Below, piece after piece: positions 8,173 to 15,503 of a stretch of DNA of 47,408 bases. How positions within the stretch are numbered: the first letter of the stretch is position 1; every line of letters begins with the position of its first letter. The DNA lies in assembly GCA_964558465.1 (NCBI GenBank), contig CAZLEF010000055.1, positions 1-47,408 on the forward strand, read 5' to 3'. The notes under the pieces are model-generated. The model searched no databases. It was given only the letters and a program-made list of their open reading frames with translations, and was not told where the DNA came from. The stretch comes from JACJYC01 sp964558465 (lineage in GTDB: Bacteria > Bacteroidota > Bacteroidia > Chitinophagales > Saprospiraceae). A program made the position numbers and the translations under genes.

Positions 8173-8931
8173 ATGGAATTCCCCGTAGAGATCCGGTTGG
8201 GCGCATTGGCCGTCAGTGCGCATTTATTGTTTGAAGTGCTGGCTTTTGCCCTGGGTTTCCGGTATTTTTTATGGTTGCGCAGGCGGAAAGGCGACCAGCT
8301 TGAGCCGGGCAGCCGGATGATCGCCCTGGCCGGAGCCACTTTGGGCGCCCTCGTCGGTTCGAGGCTGCTGGGGATACTGGAGACGCCGGGACTGCTGTTC
8401 AGCGGAGAGGCCGGATGGATGTACCTCACACAAAGCAAAACCATCGTCGGGGGCCTGCTCGGCGGCCTGATCGGGGTGGAACTGGCAAAAAAACTGGCGG
8501 GAGAAACCCAGTCTTCCGGCGACCTTTTTACTTTCCCTATTATACTGGGCATGATGACCGGCAGGGTAGGGTGTTTTCTCAGCGGCGTGGCCGAACCCAC
8601 CTACGGCCTGCCCTCTGATCTGCCCTGGGCTATGGACCTTGGCGACGGCATCCGGCGACATCCCACGGCTTTGTATGAGATCTTTTTTTTGGCGGTTTTA
8701 TGGGTTCTCCTCCGGGTTTTGCAAGCCAGAATATCCCTGAAGGAAGGTTCGGTTTTTAAACTGTTCATGACGGGGTACCTGGGGTACCGCTTCCTGGTGG
8801 AATTCATCCGGCCGGGCGAGGCGATTTTCCTGTGGCTCAACCCCATTCAGCTTGCCTGCTTTTTTGGCCTCGTTTATTATTGGAAGGTTTTGGCGCAACC
8901 CCGGCATCTGCAGGCTGTTTTGCCGCCTTAG
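8173..8931 (+). CDS. Lgt-like integral membrane protein (prolipoprotein diacylglyceryl transferase family)
   Basis: 252 aa with six or seven membrane segments. Family motifs visible: GRVGCFLSG with TYG following (about 137-151), RHPTALYE (about 161-168) and the C-terminal GYRFLVEFIRPG. Lgt transfers diacylglycerol from phosphatidylglycerol to the lipobox Cys of prolipoproteins at the inner membrane. Two residues important in E. coli Lgt differ: the HGG motif is replaced by VGG (TIVGGLLGG), and the Asn of GRxGNF is Cys. It is therefore probably a paralogue with another acceptor or a weak activity, and the symbol lgt is withheld. It sits between two MITE-like copies; the start at 8173 touches copy A, leaving almost no independent leader. 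Confidence 0.8.
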   Translation: MEFPVEIRLGALAVSAHLLFEVLAFALGFRYFLWLRRRKGDQLEPGSRMIALAGATLGALVGSRLLGILETPGLLFSGEAGWMYLTQSKTIVGGLLGGLIGVELAKKLAGETQSSGDLFTFPIILGMMTGRVGCFLSGVAEPTYGLPSDLPWAMDLGDGIRRHPTALYEIFFLAVLWVLLRVLQARISLKEGSVFKLFMTGYLGYRFLVEFIRPGEAIFLWLNPIQLACFFGLVYYWKVLAQPRHLQAVLPP

Positions 8932-8973
8932 CCCGCACAACCCAATCCGCTCATTTTCCCCTGCTGTTTGCTA

Positions 8974-9194
8974 AAATAACGTGAGTTTTGGATAGATATT
9001 CGTTTCAATTGGGGGGGATTTTAACCACAAGGACACAAAGGAACCACAAGGAGCACAATTTCCTTCGTGCCCTTTGTGGAATCTTTGTGTCTTTCACGCA
9101 AGGCGGGACAGGTCGTGGTTAACATTCCAATTCGCCAAGTTGAATTTTAGAGTCCGATAGGACATTTAAACTTATCCACAACGCATGTTAAAAT
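8974..9194. mobile_element. MITE-like palindromic element, copy B
   Basis: About 220 bp, the same orientation and organisation as copy A. It starts with ACGTGAGTTTTGGATAG and has the core TTAACCACAAGGACACAAAG. It carries an extra insertion of about 20 bases (near 9096-9115) that interrupts the right arm between TGTGTCTTT and GTGGTTAA. Its right end runs straight into a promoter-like TAACTTTG (9194-9201). Confidence 0.7.
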
Positions 9195-9201
9195 AACTTT
9201 G
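9194..9201 (+). promoter_or_regulatory. Bacteroidota -7 box TAACTTTG
   Basis: Perfect match to TAnnTTTG, 55 bases before the ATG at 9256. No convincing -33 TTTG was found at the right distance. The box overlaps the end of element copy B, so the element may form the upstream half of the promoter. Confidence 0.45.
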
Positions 9202-9255
9202 CGGGAAATCACAAAACCTGTTAACTTTCAGTGGCCTAATAAACTCCCGCATACG

Positions 9256-10302
9256 ATGAAAAAAATCCTTCACACCTTTATCCTGCTGATCCTTTGGCTG
9301 TACCTGCCGGCACAGGACACCCTGACGGCCCGCCTTCCCGTCAAAAGCCTGTTCGAAACCCTCCGAATGCGGGAAAACATCACGATCACGCTCGACACCG
9401 ACTGGAGCCGGATCATCCGCAACAAAATGAAAGAGGAGTATCAGCCCACCCAGGTGACCATCAAAGCCGGAGACAGCACCGTGCTCGACCTGGAAGCCCA
9501 GGTGGCCACCCGTGGCGTGATGCGCAAACAAGTGTGTTTTTTTCCGCCTCTCCGGATCAAGTTTGATAAAAAAGACCTGGCAGATTTGGGGTTTGAAGGC
9601 CACCATGTCGTGAGGCTGGTGATGCAATGCAACAGCGGAAAATCGGGGGTGAACCTGGAAGAAAAAGAATTGGCGGCATACGGGATTTACCAACTTTTAT
9701 CCCCCTACAGTTTCCGGGCCTGCCCCATGCAACTCATCATTTTGAATGAAGGAAAAAACAGGGGAGAAAACGTTTTTGCAGGTTTTTTGATCGAACCTGA
9801 ACAGGAATTCGCCGCCCGGCTGGACGCTGCCCTCCTCAAACGGGAAACCTGTAACATCTATTCCCTGGAACGCGACCTTTTTAACTGGATGGCCGTTTTC
9901 GAATACATGATCGGCAATACAGACTGGTCGGTGCCCAACCTGCACAACCTCAAAGTATTCAAATTGAAGCAATACACCAAACTGGTTCCCGTTCCGTATG
10001 ATTTTGATTACTCAGGCCTGGTGAATGCCCATTACGCAGTGCCTTTTGAAAACCTGGGGATATCCAGCGTGCGACAGCGGAAATACCGCGGTTTTTCCTG
10101 TTCCCAGGCAGAAATCGATTTCATTGCAGCCGGATTTCTGGCCAAAAAAATGGAGGTCCTGTCGTATTGCCAACGTTTCCCCTGGTCGGACGATCAAACA
10201 GGTAAGGAGGTTGGGGATTACCTTAAGGAGTTTTTCGAGGTTTTGGAAAACCCGAAGCGGGCATCTTTCATTTTTGGTAATGGAATAGATAAAATGGATT
10301 GA
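9256..10302 (+). CDS. Secreted protein of unknown function, distantly CotH/kinase-like
   Basis: 348 aa. The ATG at 9256 gives a signal peptide ending near LYLPAQ; an upstream TTG at 9199 lies in the promoter box and is rejected. The protein has two recognisable stretches: NTDWSVPNLHNLKVF (about 216-230) and VPYDFDYSGLV (about 240-250). An N-D-N pattern followed by a D-x-D in a PYDFD context recalls the CotH family of atypical protein kinases, where such residues bind metal and ATP. That link is an inference from pattern only. It is 47 bases upstream of a radical SAM gene and in the same direction. A substrate-modifying role in the envelope is possible. Confidence 0.6.
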   Translation: MKKILHTFILLILWLYLPAQDTLTARLPVKSLFETLRMRENITITLDTDWSRIIRNKMKEEYQPTQVTIKAGDSTVLDLEAQVATRGVMRKQVCFFPPLRIKFDKKDLADLGFEGHHVVRLVMQCNSGKSGVNLEEKELAAYGIYQLLSPYSFRACPMQLIILNEGKNRGENVFAGFLIEPEQEFAARLDAALLKRETCNIYSLERDLFNWMAVFEYMIGNTDWSVPNLHNLKVFKLKQYTKLVPVPYDFDYSGLVNAHYAVPFENLGISSVRQRKYRGFSCSQAEIDFIAAGFLAKKMEVLSYCQRFPWSDDQTGKEVGDYLKEFFEVLENPKRASFIFGNGIDKMD

Positions 10303-10349
10303 ATAGCTGTTTTCCTGCAAAAACTTTACCTTGCCCCAAACTATCCGAC

Positions 10350-11741
10350 ATGCCCGTATCGAAATACATTTATTACGATTTCACCCTCAGCCTTTGCCCG
10401 GAATGCCTGCGCCGCGTCGAAGCCAAGATCGTTTTTGAAAGCGGCAAGGTGTATATGCTCAAACGCTGCCCGGAGCACGGCCGGCAAAAGGTGTTGATCG
10501 CCACGGATATCGCCTACTACAAAAACATCCGCAATTACAACAAAGCCTCCGAGTACCCCCTCCGGTTCAACACCAAAACGCATTACGGCTGTCCGTTCGA
10601 TTGCGGGTTATGCACCGACCACGAACAGCATTCCTGCCTGACCATCCTGGAGGTGACCGACCGCTGCAACCTGACCTGCCCGACTTGTTATGCTGAGAGT
10701 TCGCCGACGTACGGCCGTCACCGAAGCCTCGCGGAGATCGAAAAAATGCTGGATATCATCGTTGCCAACGAAGGGCAGCCCGATGTTGTGCAGATCAGCG
10801 GTGGGGAACCTACCGTCCACCCGCATTTTTTTGAGATCATGGACCTGGCCAGGGCCCGCCCCATCCGCCACCTGATGCTGAATACCAACGGCATCCGGAT
10901 CGCCAACGACCCCGGTTTTGCCGAACGCCTGGCGGAGTACCAGCCCGATTTTGAAATTTACCTGCAATTTGATTCTTTCAAGCCGGAAGCGCTCGTCAGC
11001 CTCCGGGGCAAAGACCTCACCGATGTCCGCCGGAAGGCCATCGAAAAACTCAACCGGCTGAACCTCTCCACAACCCTGGTCGTGACCCTGCAAAAGGGGC
11101 TTAACGACGACGAGATCGGCCAGATCATCGGGTACGGATTGCAACAACCCTGTGTGCGGGGCGTCACCTTTCAGCCTACACAGGCCGCCGGCAGATTCGA
11201 CAACTTTAACCCGGCTGCCGACCGGCTGACGCCGACCGAGATCCGGCAAGCCATCCTGGACCAAAGCCCGGTTTTCAACCCGCAGGACCTCATCCCCGTG
11301 CCCTGCAATCCGGACGCGCTCACCATGGCTTACGCCCTCAAGGTCGGGGGCGAGGTTCATCCGCTCACTCGGTATATCGACCCCTCAGAACTGCTGGACA
11401 ATTCCCGGAATACCATCGTGTATGAACAGGACCAGAACCTGCACGAACAAGTTTTGAAGATCTTCAGCACGGCTCATTCTGTGGATGCCCTGGACAGCGA
11501 CTTCAAATCCCTGCTCTGCTGCCTGCCGGCCATCAAAGCGCCCGGGCTGACCTATGACAACCTGTTCCGGATCATCATCATGAATTTTCTGGACGCCTAC
11601 GACTTCGACGTGCGATCGGTGAAAAAAAGCTGCGTGCATATCGTGCACCCCGACGGCCGGATCATTCCTTTTGAAACGATGAACCTGTTTTACCGGGACG
11701 CGAAGAAGGAGGCGCGTTGGCGGGAACTGGCGGTTGAATAG
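10350..11741 (+). CDS. Radical SAM enzyme of the MJ0619/tetraether lipid synthase (Tes) type
   Basis: 463 aa from ATG 10350; an earlier TTG at 10299 overlaps the preceding gene. Cysteines fall in ordered clusters. CPEC (16-19) and CPEHG (40-44) form a rubredoxin-like site. CPFDCGLC with Cys96 (81-96) is an auxiliary cluster. CNLTCPTC (106-113) is the radical SAM CxxxCxxC, followed by GGEP (151-154). The C-terminus has CC and a segment KSCVHIVHPDGRIIPF. This architecture is that of MJ0619 homologues, shown in archaea to join two lipid chains (tetraether formation) and earlier proposed as a pterin methylase. In this bacterium the substrate is unknown; radical coupling or methylation of a lipid is one possibility. 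Its last G starts an 8-copy GTTGTCA array. Confidence 0.8.
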   Translation: MPVSKYIYYDFTLSLCPECLRRVEAKIVFESGKVYMLKRCPEHGRQKVLIATDIAYYKNIRNYNKASEYPLRFNTKTHYGCPFDCGLCTDHEQHSCLTILEVTDRCNLTCPTCYAESSPTYGRHRSLAEIEKMLDIIVANEGQPDVVQISGGEPTVHPHFFEIMDLARARPIRHLMLNTNGIRIANDPGFAERLAEYQPDFEIYLQFDSFKPEALVSLRGKDLTDVRRKAIEKLNRLNLSTTLVVTLQKGLNDDEIGQIIGYGLQQPCVRGVTFQPTQAAGRFDNFNPAADRLTPTEIRQAILDQSPVFNPQDLIPVPCNPDALTMAYALKVGGEVHPLTRYIDPSELLDNSRNTIVYEQDQNLHEQVLKIFSTAHSVDALDSDFKSLLCCLPAIKAPGLTYDNLFRIIIMNFLDAYDFDVRSVKKSCVHIVHPDGRIIPFETMNLFYRDAKKEARWRELAVE

Positions 11742-11800
11742 TTGTCAGTTGTCAGTTGTCAGTTGTCAGTTGTCAGTTGTCAGTTGTCAGTTGTCAGTTG
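11741..11800. repeat. Tandem heptamer GTTGTCA, eight copies
   Basis: Eight perfect copies (11741-11796) plus a partial one. The first G is the last base of the TAG stop of the radical SAM gene. The same heptamer forms the array at 14362-14424. It resembles the short tandemly repeated repetitive (STRR) sequences described in cyanobacteria. Confidence 0.95.
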
Positions 11801-11929
11801 AATGCAACTGGAAACTGAGAACTAAAAACCTTGTAAAGGACTGTTGACTTTTATCCGCCGAGCCACAGACTCGGGGGGAGGCGAACTTTCTATCACGACG
11901 CGGCGTGAGAAATTTAAGCTTAGTGGCCC

Positions 11930-12754
11930 TCAGTGATCTAAGTGGTGAACCTCCAAAACCCAGATATCCTGAAACCCAATGTAGGTCGATTTTTCCCGCC
12001 CGCACCAGGCGCCTTTGACTTCATGAACCAGGGTAAATCCTGAAGCCGCCGCCAGTTTTTGCAAATAATCCCGTTGGTAGGCCACGTTGGCCGACTTAAC
12101 CTTTTTATCCATCAGGGCATAGTGGCCAAATGCATATTTAAAATTAAAACCGGCATCCTTTTTCAGGCTCAGGGCTTCGCTTTCGGGATCCAGTATAAAA
12201 AAAGTGGCGACGAGGTATCCGTTTTTTTTCAACACCCGGGATGACTGCCGGAAGTAGTTTTCCAGTTCTCCGGGGATCATATGGGTAAATACTGAAATGG
12301 CGCAGGCAAAATCGAAGGTGGCGTCCGGATATTCGAAAACATAGGTTGCGGCGTCGATGCCTTCGGAATTGTAGAGGTCGTTGAACAACGGGACATACCT
12401 GAAATGGAAATTCGGGTGTCGGCTTTGTATGTTTTGCCTGCACCATTCAACCCCCGTTTTCATCGCTTCAAAACCCTCATACCGGCCTCTCAGAAATTTA
12501 CTCAAGGGCAGCGCAATGCGACCAATTCCGCTGCCGATGTCCAGCACCTGGCTTTGTTCGTTTAGCGGGGTATGGTCCCTGAAAAACCGGACCCATTCGT
12601 TTCCCTGCCGGATAAAATCCCCGCTGCCGGTGTAGATCAGTCCCTCCGGAGGTTTTTCAGCGGGCCGCCGGAAAAGGTCCTGCGGCAGGTAATACAACCT
12701 GCGAACAAAAAGCCGGAGGGCGGGTGGCAGCAGATAATAGATCTTTCTCAGCAT
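11930..12754 (-). CDS. Class I SAM-dependent methyltransferase
   Basis: 274 aa from the ATG at 12754; an ATG 15 codons upstream at 12799 is also possible. Motif I is VLDIGSGIGRIALPLS, followed by an acidic residue (FEAMKTG). The segment DATFDFACAISVFTHM is motif II/III, and a post-motif LKKNGYLVATFF strand follows, all of the Rossmann methyltransferase fold. The N-terminal part YYLLPPALRLFVRRLYYLPQ is hydrophobic and basic and may touch the membrane. The substrate cannot be read from the sequence. It is transcribed leftward alone, convergent with the radical SAM gene. Its last codons (ending VHHLDH) are encoded by a CTAAGTGGTGAA-type repeat also seen near 42400, so the C-terminus may have been rewritten by that repeat. 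Confidence 0.8.
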   Translation of the reverse strand: MLRKIYYLLPPALRLFVRRLYYLPQDLFRRPAEKPPEGLIYTGSGDFIRQGNEWVRFFRDHTPLNEQSQVLDIGSGIGRIALPLSKFLRGRYEGFEAMKTGVEWCRQNIQSRHPNFHFRYVPLFNDLYNSEGIDAATYVFEYPDATFDFACAISVFTHMIPGELENYFRQSSRVLKKNGYLVATFFILDPESEALSLKKDAGFNFKYAFGHYALMDKKVKSANVAYQRDYLQKLAAASGFTLVHEVKGAWCGREKSTYIGFQDIWVLEVHHLDH

Positions 12755-12941
12755 GGGTGAAGATTTCGATTCATTATTCCTGTGGCGTGGAACCAACATT
12801 ATCGCCGGCCTGGCAATCCTCCGGGAATCTCTTAACTCCCCCGGGTTGCCGGTATTGAAAATAAGGTCTATCTTTCACGCAATGAATCCGCGGTCCGGAT
12901 CAGCACAGGAAATTAACCTTTTTAAACGATTTCAAATTACC

Positions 12942-13250
12942 ATGAAACCACTTGGCAAAATTGTAATGATCAACCTGGGTGTTTTGCTGGCCTATATGGT
13001 CCTTTTGTTCACCGCGACTGCCCTCATGGGGCGGAGCAGCGATGCCGGCATCACATTCGGCTTATTGGCGCTTGCTTTCAGTGCGATTCATGCTCTGGTT
13101 TGCCTGATCCTTGCAATTGTCAATTTTGCCAATAAAAAAACCGATCAGGGCGCAGGCTTTATCATCAGTTTTGCCGTGATCCTGCTGATCGGCATATCGG
13201 CTTGTTTTGGCGGCGCAGCGCTGATCGGGAATGGCTTGAATTTTCATTAA
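12942..13250 (+). CDS. Small membrane protein, three predicted segments
   Basis: 102 aa from the ATG at 12942. A longer frame opens at 12753, but its first 63 codons overlap the start of the opposite methyltransferase and show no hydrophobic or domain signal. Three hydrophobic stretches are visible, around residues 8-30, 38-60 and 72-95, with the polar linker NFANKKTDQG between the second and third. No family was recognised. The stop codon overlaps the stop of the opposite gene in the palindrome TTAA at 13247-13250. Confidence 0.6.
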   Translation: MKPLGKIVMINLGVLLAYMVLLFTATALMGRSSDAGITFGLLALAFSAIHALVCLILAIVNFANKKTDQGAGFIISFAVILLIGISACFGGAALIGNGLNFH

Positions 13251-14323
13251 GGCGTCCGCGCGCTCCCCTCACCCGGCCTGTAATGCCTGTTCAGCCAGGG
13301 CAACCCGAAGTAGGCAATCAGCCCGATGGAGATATTACACCCCAACTGAATGGAAAAGAAGGAGATATTCGCCCACGAAAAGCCGTTGTCGCCGCTCACT
13401 CCGTACATGCCCAGCGCCGTTTGCGCCAGCCAGTGGTAGGTGCCCATGCCGCCCGGTGAAGGAATGACGACGCCCCAGCCGCCGAACACAAAAACCACCA
13501 GCGCGGCCATGGCTGAAAGGTCGCGGGTGGGTTCGAAAGCGAAGAAACAAAGGTAGGTCATTGCGTAATACATGAACCAGATGTTTACGCTGTGCAGCAG
13601 GAAAACCCAGGGCCGGTCGAGGCTTTTGACGGTTTTGATACCTTGCCAGAAACCCAGGGCGAGGTTCCTCAGTTTTTTGTAAATGCCGGTTTTCACCAGA
13701 CGCCGGCGGAACAGCCACAATATGGAAACAAAAAGGATGCCGGCGATACCCAATATCATCAGCAAATTGCCGGCGCCGCCGAAACGGCTTCCAAGGTCGG
13801 CATTTTGAGTAAATAGCTGCCATATGCGGTCGAATTGCAGTAAAAAGGCCAGGCCTGTGACCACAAAGATGCTGATGACATCGATGGCCCGGTCGACCAC
13901 CACTGTGCCGATCACCTTTTCTACCGGAATGTTTTCGTAACGCGACAAGGCGCCTGCCCGCACGACTTCGCCGATGCGGGGCAGGAACAGGTTAGCCAGA
14001 TACCCCAATACAATGGTAAGGAAACTGTTGATGAGCCGGGGGCGGCAACCCAGGGGTTTCAGCAGCATGTTCCAGCGAATGGCCCTGCTGATATTGCTCA
14101 CGGTAAAAGCCAGGAGCATCAGGGCAATCCAGGCGTAGTTGGTTTTGCCAAAATCGGTAACGACCTTTTGAAGAAGGGTCCCGCATTCGCTCAGCGGGAT
14201 GCCTTTGAGTTCACAATCTTTCAGATAGGCAGCCGCTTGTCGGGTGTAAACCAGGTAAAGAATGACCACGCCAATGCTCAGAAAGAGAAGGAATTTGAGA
14301 AAATTGATAAGCTTCCGCTTCAA
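13247..14323 (-). CDS. Flippase-like integral membrane protein (LPG synthase TM domain / UPF0104 family)
   Basis: 358 aa with about eight hydrophobic segments. Motifs of the family are visible: ISRAIRWNMLLKPLG, LGYLANLFLPRIGEVVRAGAL and VIGTVVVDRAIDVIS, then GGWGVVIPSPGGMGTYHW near the C-terminus. Relatives include the membrane domain of lysylphosphatidylglycerol synthase and archaeal AglD; a role in moving or modifying lipid-linked substrates is usually proposed. The frame opens with TTG at 14323; no ATG exists upstream in frame or until residue 69. A TATCTTTG -7 box sits 20 bases upstream, and a tandem heptamer array begins just beyond it. Confidence 0.8.
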   Translation of the reverse strand: MKRKLINFLKFLLFLSIGVVILYLVYTRQAAAYLKDCELKGIPLSECGTLLQKVVTDFGKTNYAWIALMLLAFTVSNISRAIRWNMLLKPLGCRPRLINSFLTIVLGYLANLFLPRIGEVVRAGALSRYENIPVEKVIGTVVVDRAIDVISIFVVTGLAFLLQFDRIWQLFTQNADLGSRFGGAGNLLMILGIAGILFVSILWLFRRRLVKTGIYKKLRNLALGFWQGIKTVKSLDRPWVFLLHSVNIWFMYYAMTYLCFFAFEPTRDLSAMAALVVFVFGGWGVVIPSPGGMGTYHWLAQTALGMYGVSGDNGFSWANISFFSIQLGCNISIGLIAYFGLPWLNRHYRPGEGSARTP

Positions 14324-14342
14324 GATTTTTGAAATTTGGCCG

Positions 14343-14350
14343 CAAAGATA
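14343..14350 (-). promoter_or_regulatory. -7 box TATCTTTG of the flippase-like gene
   Basis: Reads TATCTTTG on the minus strand, a full TAnnTTTG match, 20 bases before the TTG start at 14323. The expected -33 region is occupied by the GTTGTCA/GTGGTCA array starting at 14362. Confidence 0.5.
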
Positions 14351-14361
14351 GATATTTATTA

Positions 14362-14424
14362 GTTGTCAGTTGTCAGTTGTCAGTTGTCAGTTGTCAGTTG
14401 TCAGTGGTCAGTGGTCAGTGGTCA
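14362..14424. repeat. Heptamer array: six GTTGTCA then three GTGGTCA
   Basis: Nine contiguous 7-bp units without gaps. The last three share one T-to-G change, which shows spread of a variant inside the array. It lies between the starts and ends of two leftward genes and next to a promoter -7 box. Confidence 0.95.
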
Positions 14425-14474
14425 GTTGGGGGAACTGAACGCAGCCGAAATCCAGTGTAGCGGGTGGTCGCGCT

Positions 14475-15335
14475 TTACCGGCTACCGCCCGCCGGTACGA
14501 TCACATTATCAATCAACCGGACTTCCCCTGCCCAGGCGGCGGCGCAAATAACGGCTGTACGGTCCGGTTTCGGGTGCTGGAGGGGCTGGAGGGTTTCGGG
14601 GTCCGCAATTTCGACATATTCAGGTCGGAACCCCTGCTTTTCCAAAGACGCAAACGCTTTTTTTTCTAATGTCGGAAAGGGCTCTGTCTCCATGTTTTGC
14701 GCGGTTTCCAACAGGGTTTTATACAAAAAAGGCGCTTTGGACCGCCATTCGCGGGTCAATCGCTGGTTGCGGCTGCTCATGGCAAGGCCGTCGGGTTCGC
14801 GGAGGGTAGGCCCCATGACCAATTCTACCGGCAATTTCAGGATTTCGATCATTCGGCCGACCACACAAAACTGCTGGTAATCCTTTTGACCCATGTACAG
14901 GCGGTCGGGCTGCACAATATCCAGCAGCCGTTTCACAACCTGGACGACCCCTTTGAAATGACCGGGCCTGAATTGACCTTCCATCTTTTCATCGAGCCCA
15001 CCCAGATCGATGTCAGGAGCAGTGTCCAACCCCTGCGGATAGACTTCTTCCACCGGCGGCATATACAAGGCTGTGCACCCTGTTTTGGCCAGCAGCACGA
15101 TGTCTTTTTCGGGCGTACGCGGATATTTATCCAGGTCGCTGGTCTGATTGAACTGGGTGGGGTTGACAAAAATGCTGCAAAAGGTCTGCTCGTTGTCAGC
15201 GGCAGATTGGCGGATCAGCGACAAATGGCCTTCGTGCAGTGCGCCCATGGTCGGTACGAAGCCTGCGCTGAGGCCTGAAGCCCGGGTCTCGCGCCTGAAA
15301 CCTTCAAAATCAATGTTCCTTTTAAATATATACAT
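14475..15335 (-). CDS. panC: Pantothenate synthetase (pantoate-beta-alanine ligase)
   Basis: 286 aa, the usual length. PanC joins pantoate and beta-alanine with ATP to make pantothenate, the precursor of coenzyme A, in the cytoplasm. Diagnostic motifs: PTMGALHEGHLSL (about 29-41, the HIGH-like ATP site), FVNPTQF (56-62), GQKDYQQ (about 147-153) and DGLAMSSRNQRL (about 180-191, KMSKS-like). All catalytic features look intact. It is transcribed leftward and divergent from the glycogen-synthase-like gene, with 168 bases between. No panB or panD is in the window. Confidence 0.95.
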   Translation of the reverse strand: MYIFKRNIDFEGFRRETRASGLSAGFVPTMGALHEGHLSLIRQSAADNEQTFCSIFVNPTQFNQTSDLDKYPRTPEKDIVLLAKTGCTALYMPPVEEVYPQGLDTAPDIDLGGLDEKMEGQFRPGHFKGVVQVVKRLLDIVQPDRLYMGQKDYQQFCVVGRMIEILKLPVELVMGPTLREPDGLAMSSRNQRLTREWRSKAPFLYKTLLETAQNMETEPFPTLEKKAFASLEKQGFRPEYVEIADPETLQPLQHPKPDRTAVICAAAWAGEVRLIDNVIVPAGGSR

Positions 15336-15396
15336 GATTCAGATATGCCAAATTGTGAACCGGTCGGAAATATAGGTCTTTTGATTGATCGGCGCA

Positions 15397-15445
15397 TAAT
15401 TTTGCAAAAACATGCAAAAAAGTCAATAATTTTTTATTAATTTTG
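15397..15445 (+). promoter_or_regulatory. Two TAATTTTG -7 boxes before the glycogen-synthase-like gene
   Basis: TAATTTTG occurs at 15397-15404 and 15438-15445, both fitting TAnnTTTG in the rightward direction. Neither has a well-spaced -33 TTTG, so either or both may be used. The second would start transcripts about 50 bases before the ATG at 15504. Confidence 0.4.
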
Positions 15446-15503
15446 CAGACTGATTGAAAGATCAGGAGAGATCCAGTTGTTTTTAAATCTTATCGGAGGC
15501 TTT

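Noticed and set aside
12753..12941. Longer start for the small membrane protein
   Set aside because: The additional 63 codons lie across the start of the opposite methyltransferase and show neither hydrophobic segments nor domain signal.
11741..14424. CRISPR array at the GTTGTCA repeats
   Set aside because: Units are 7 bp and contiguous, with no unique spacers and no cas genes.
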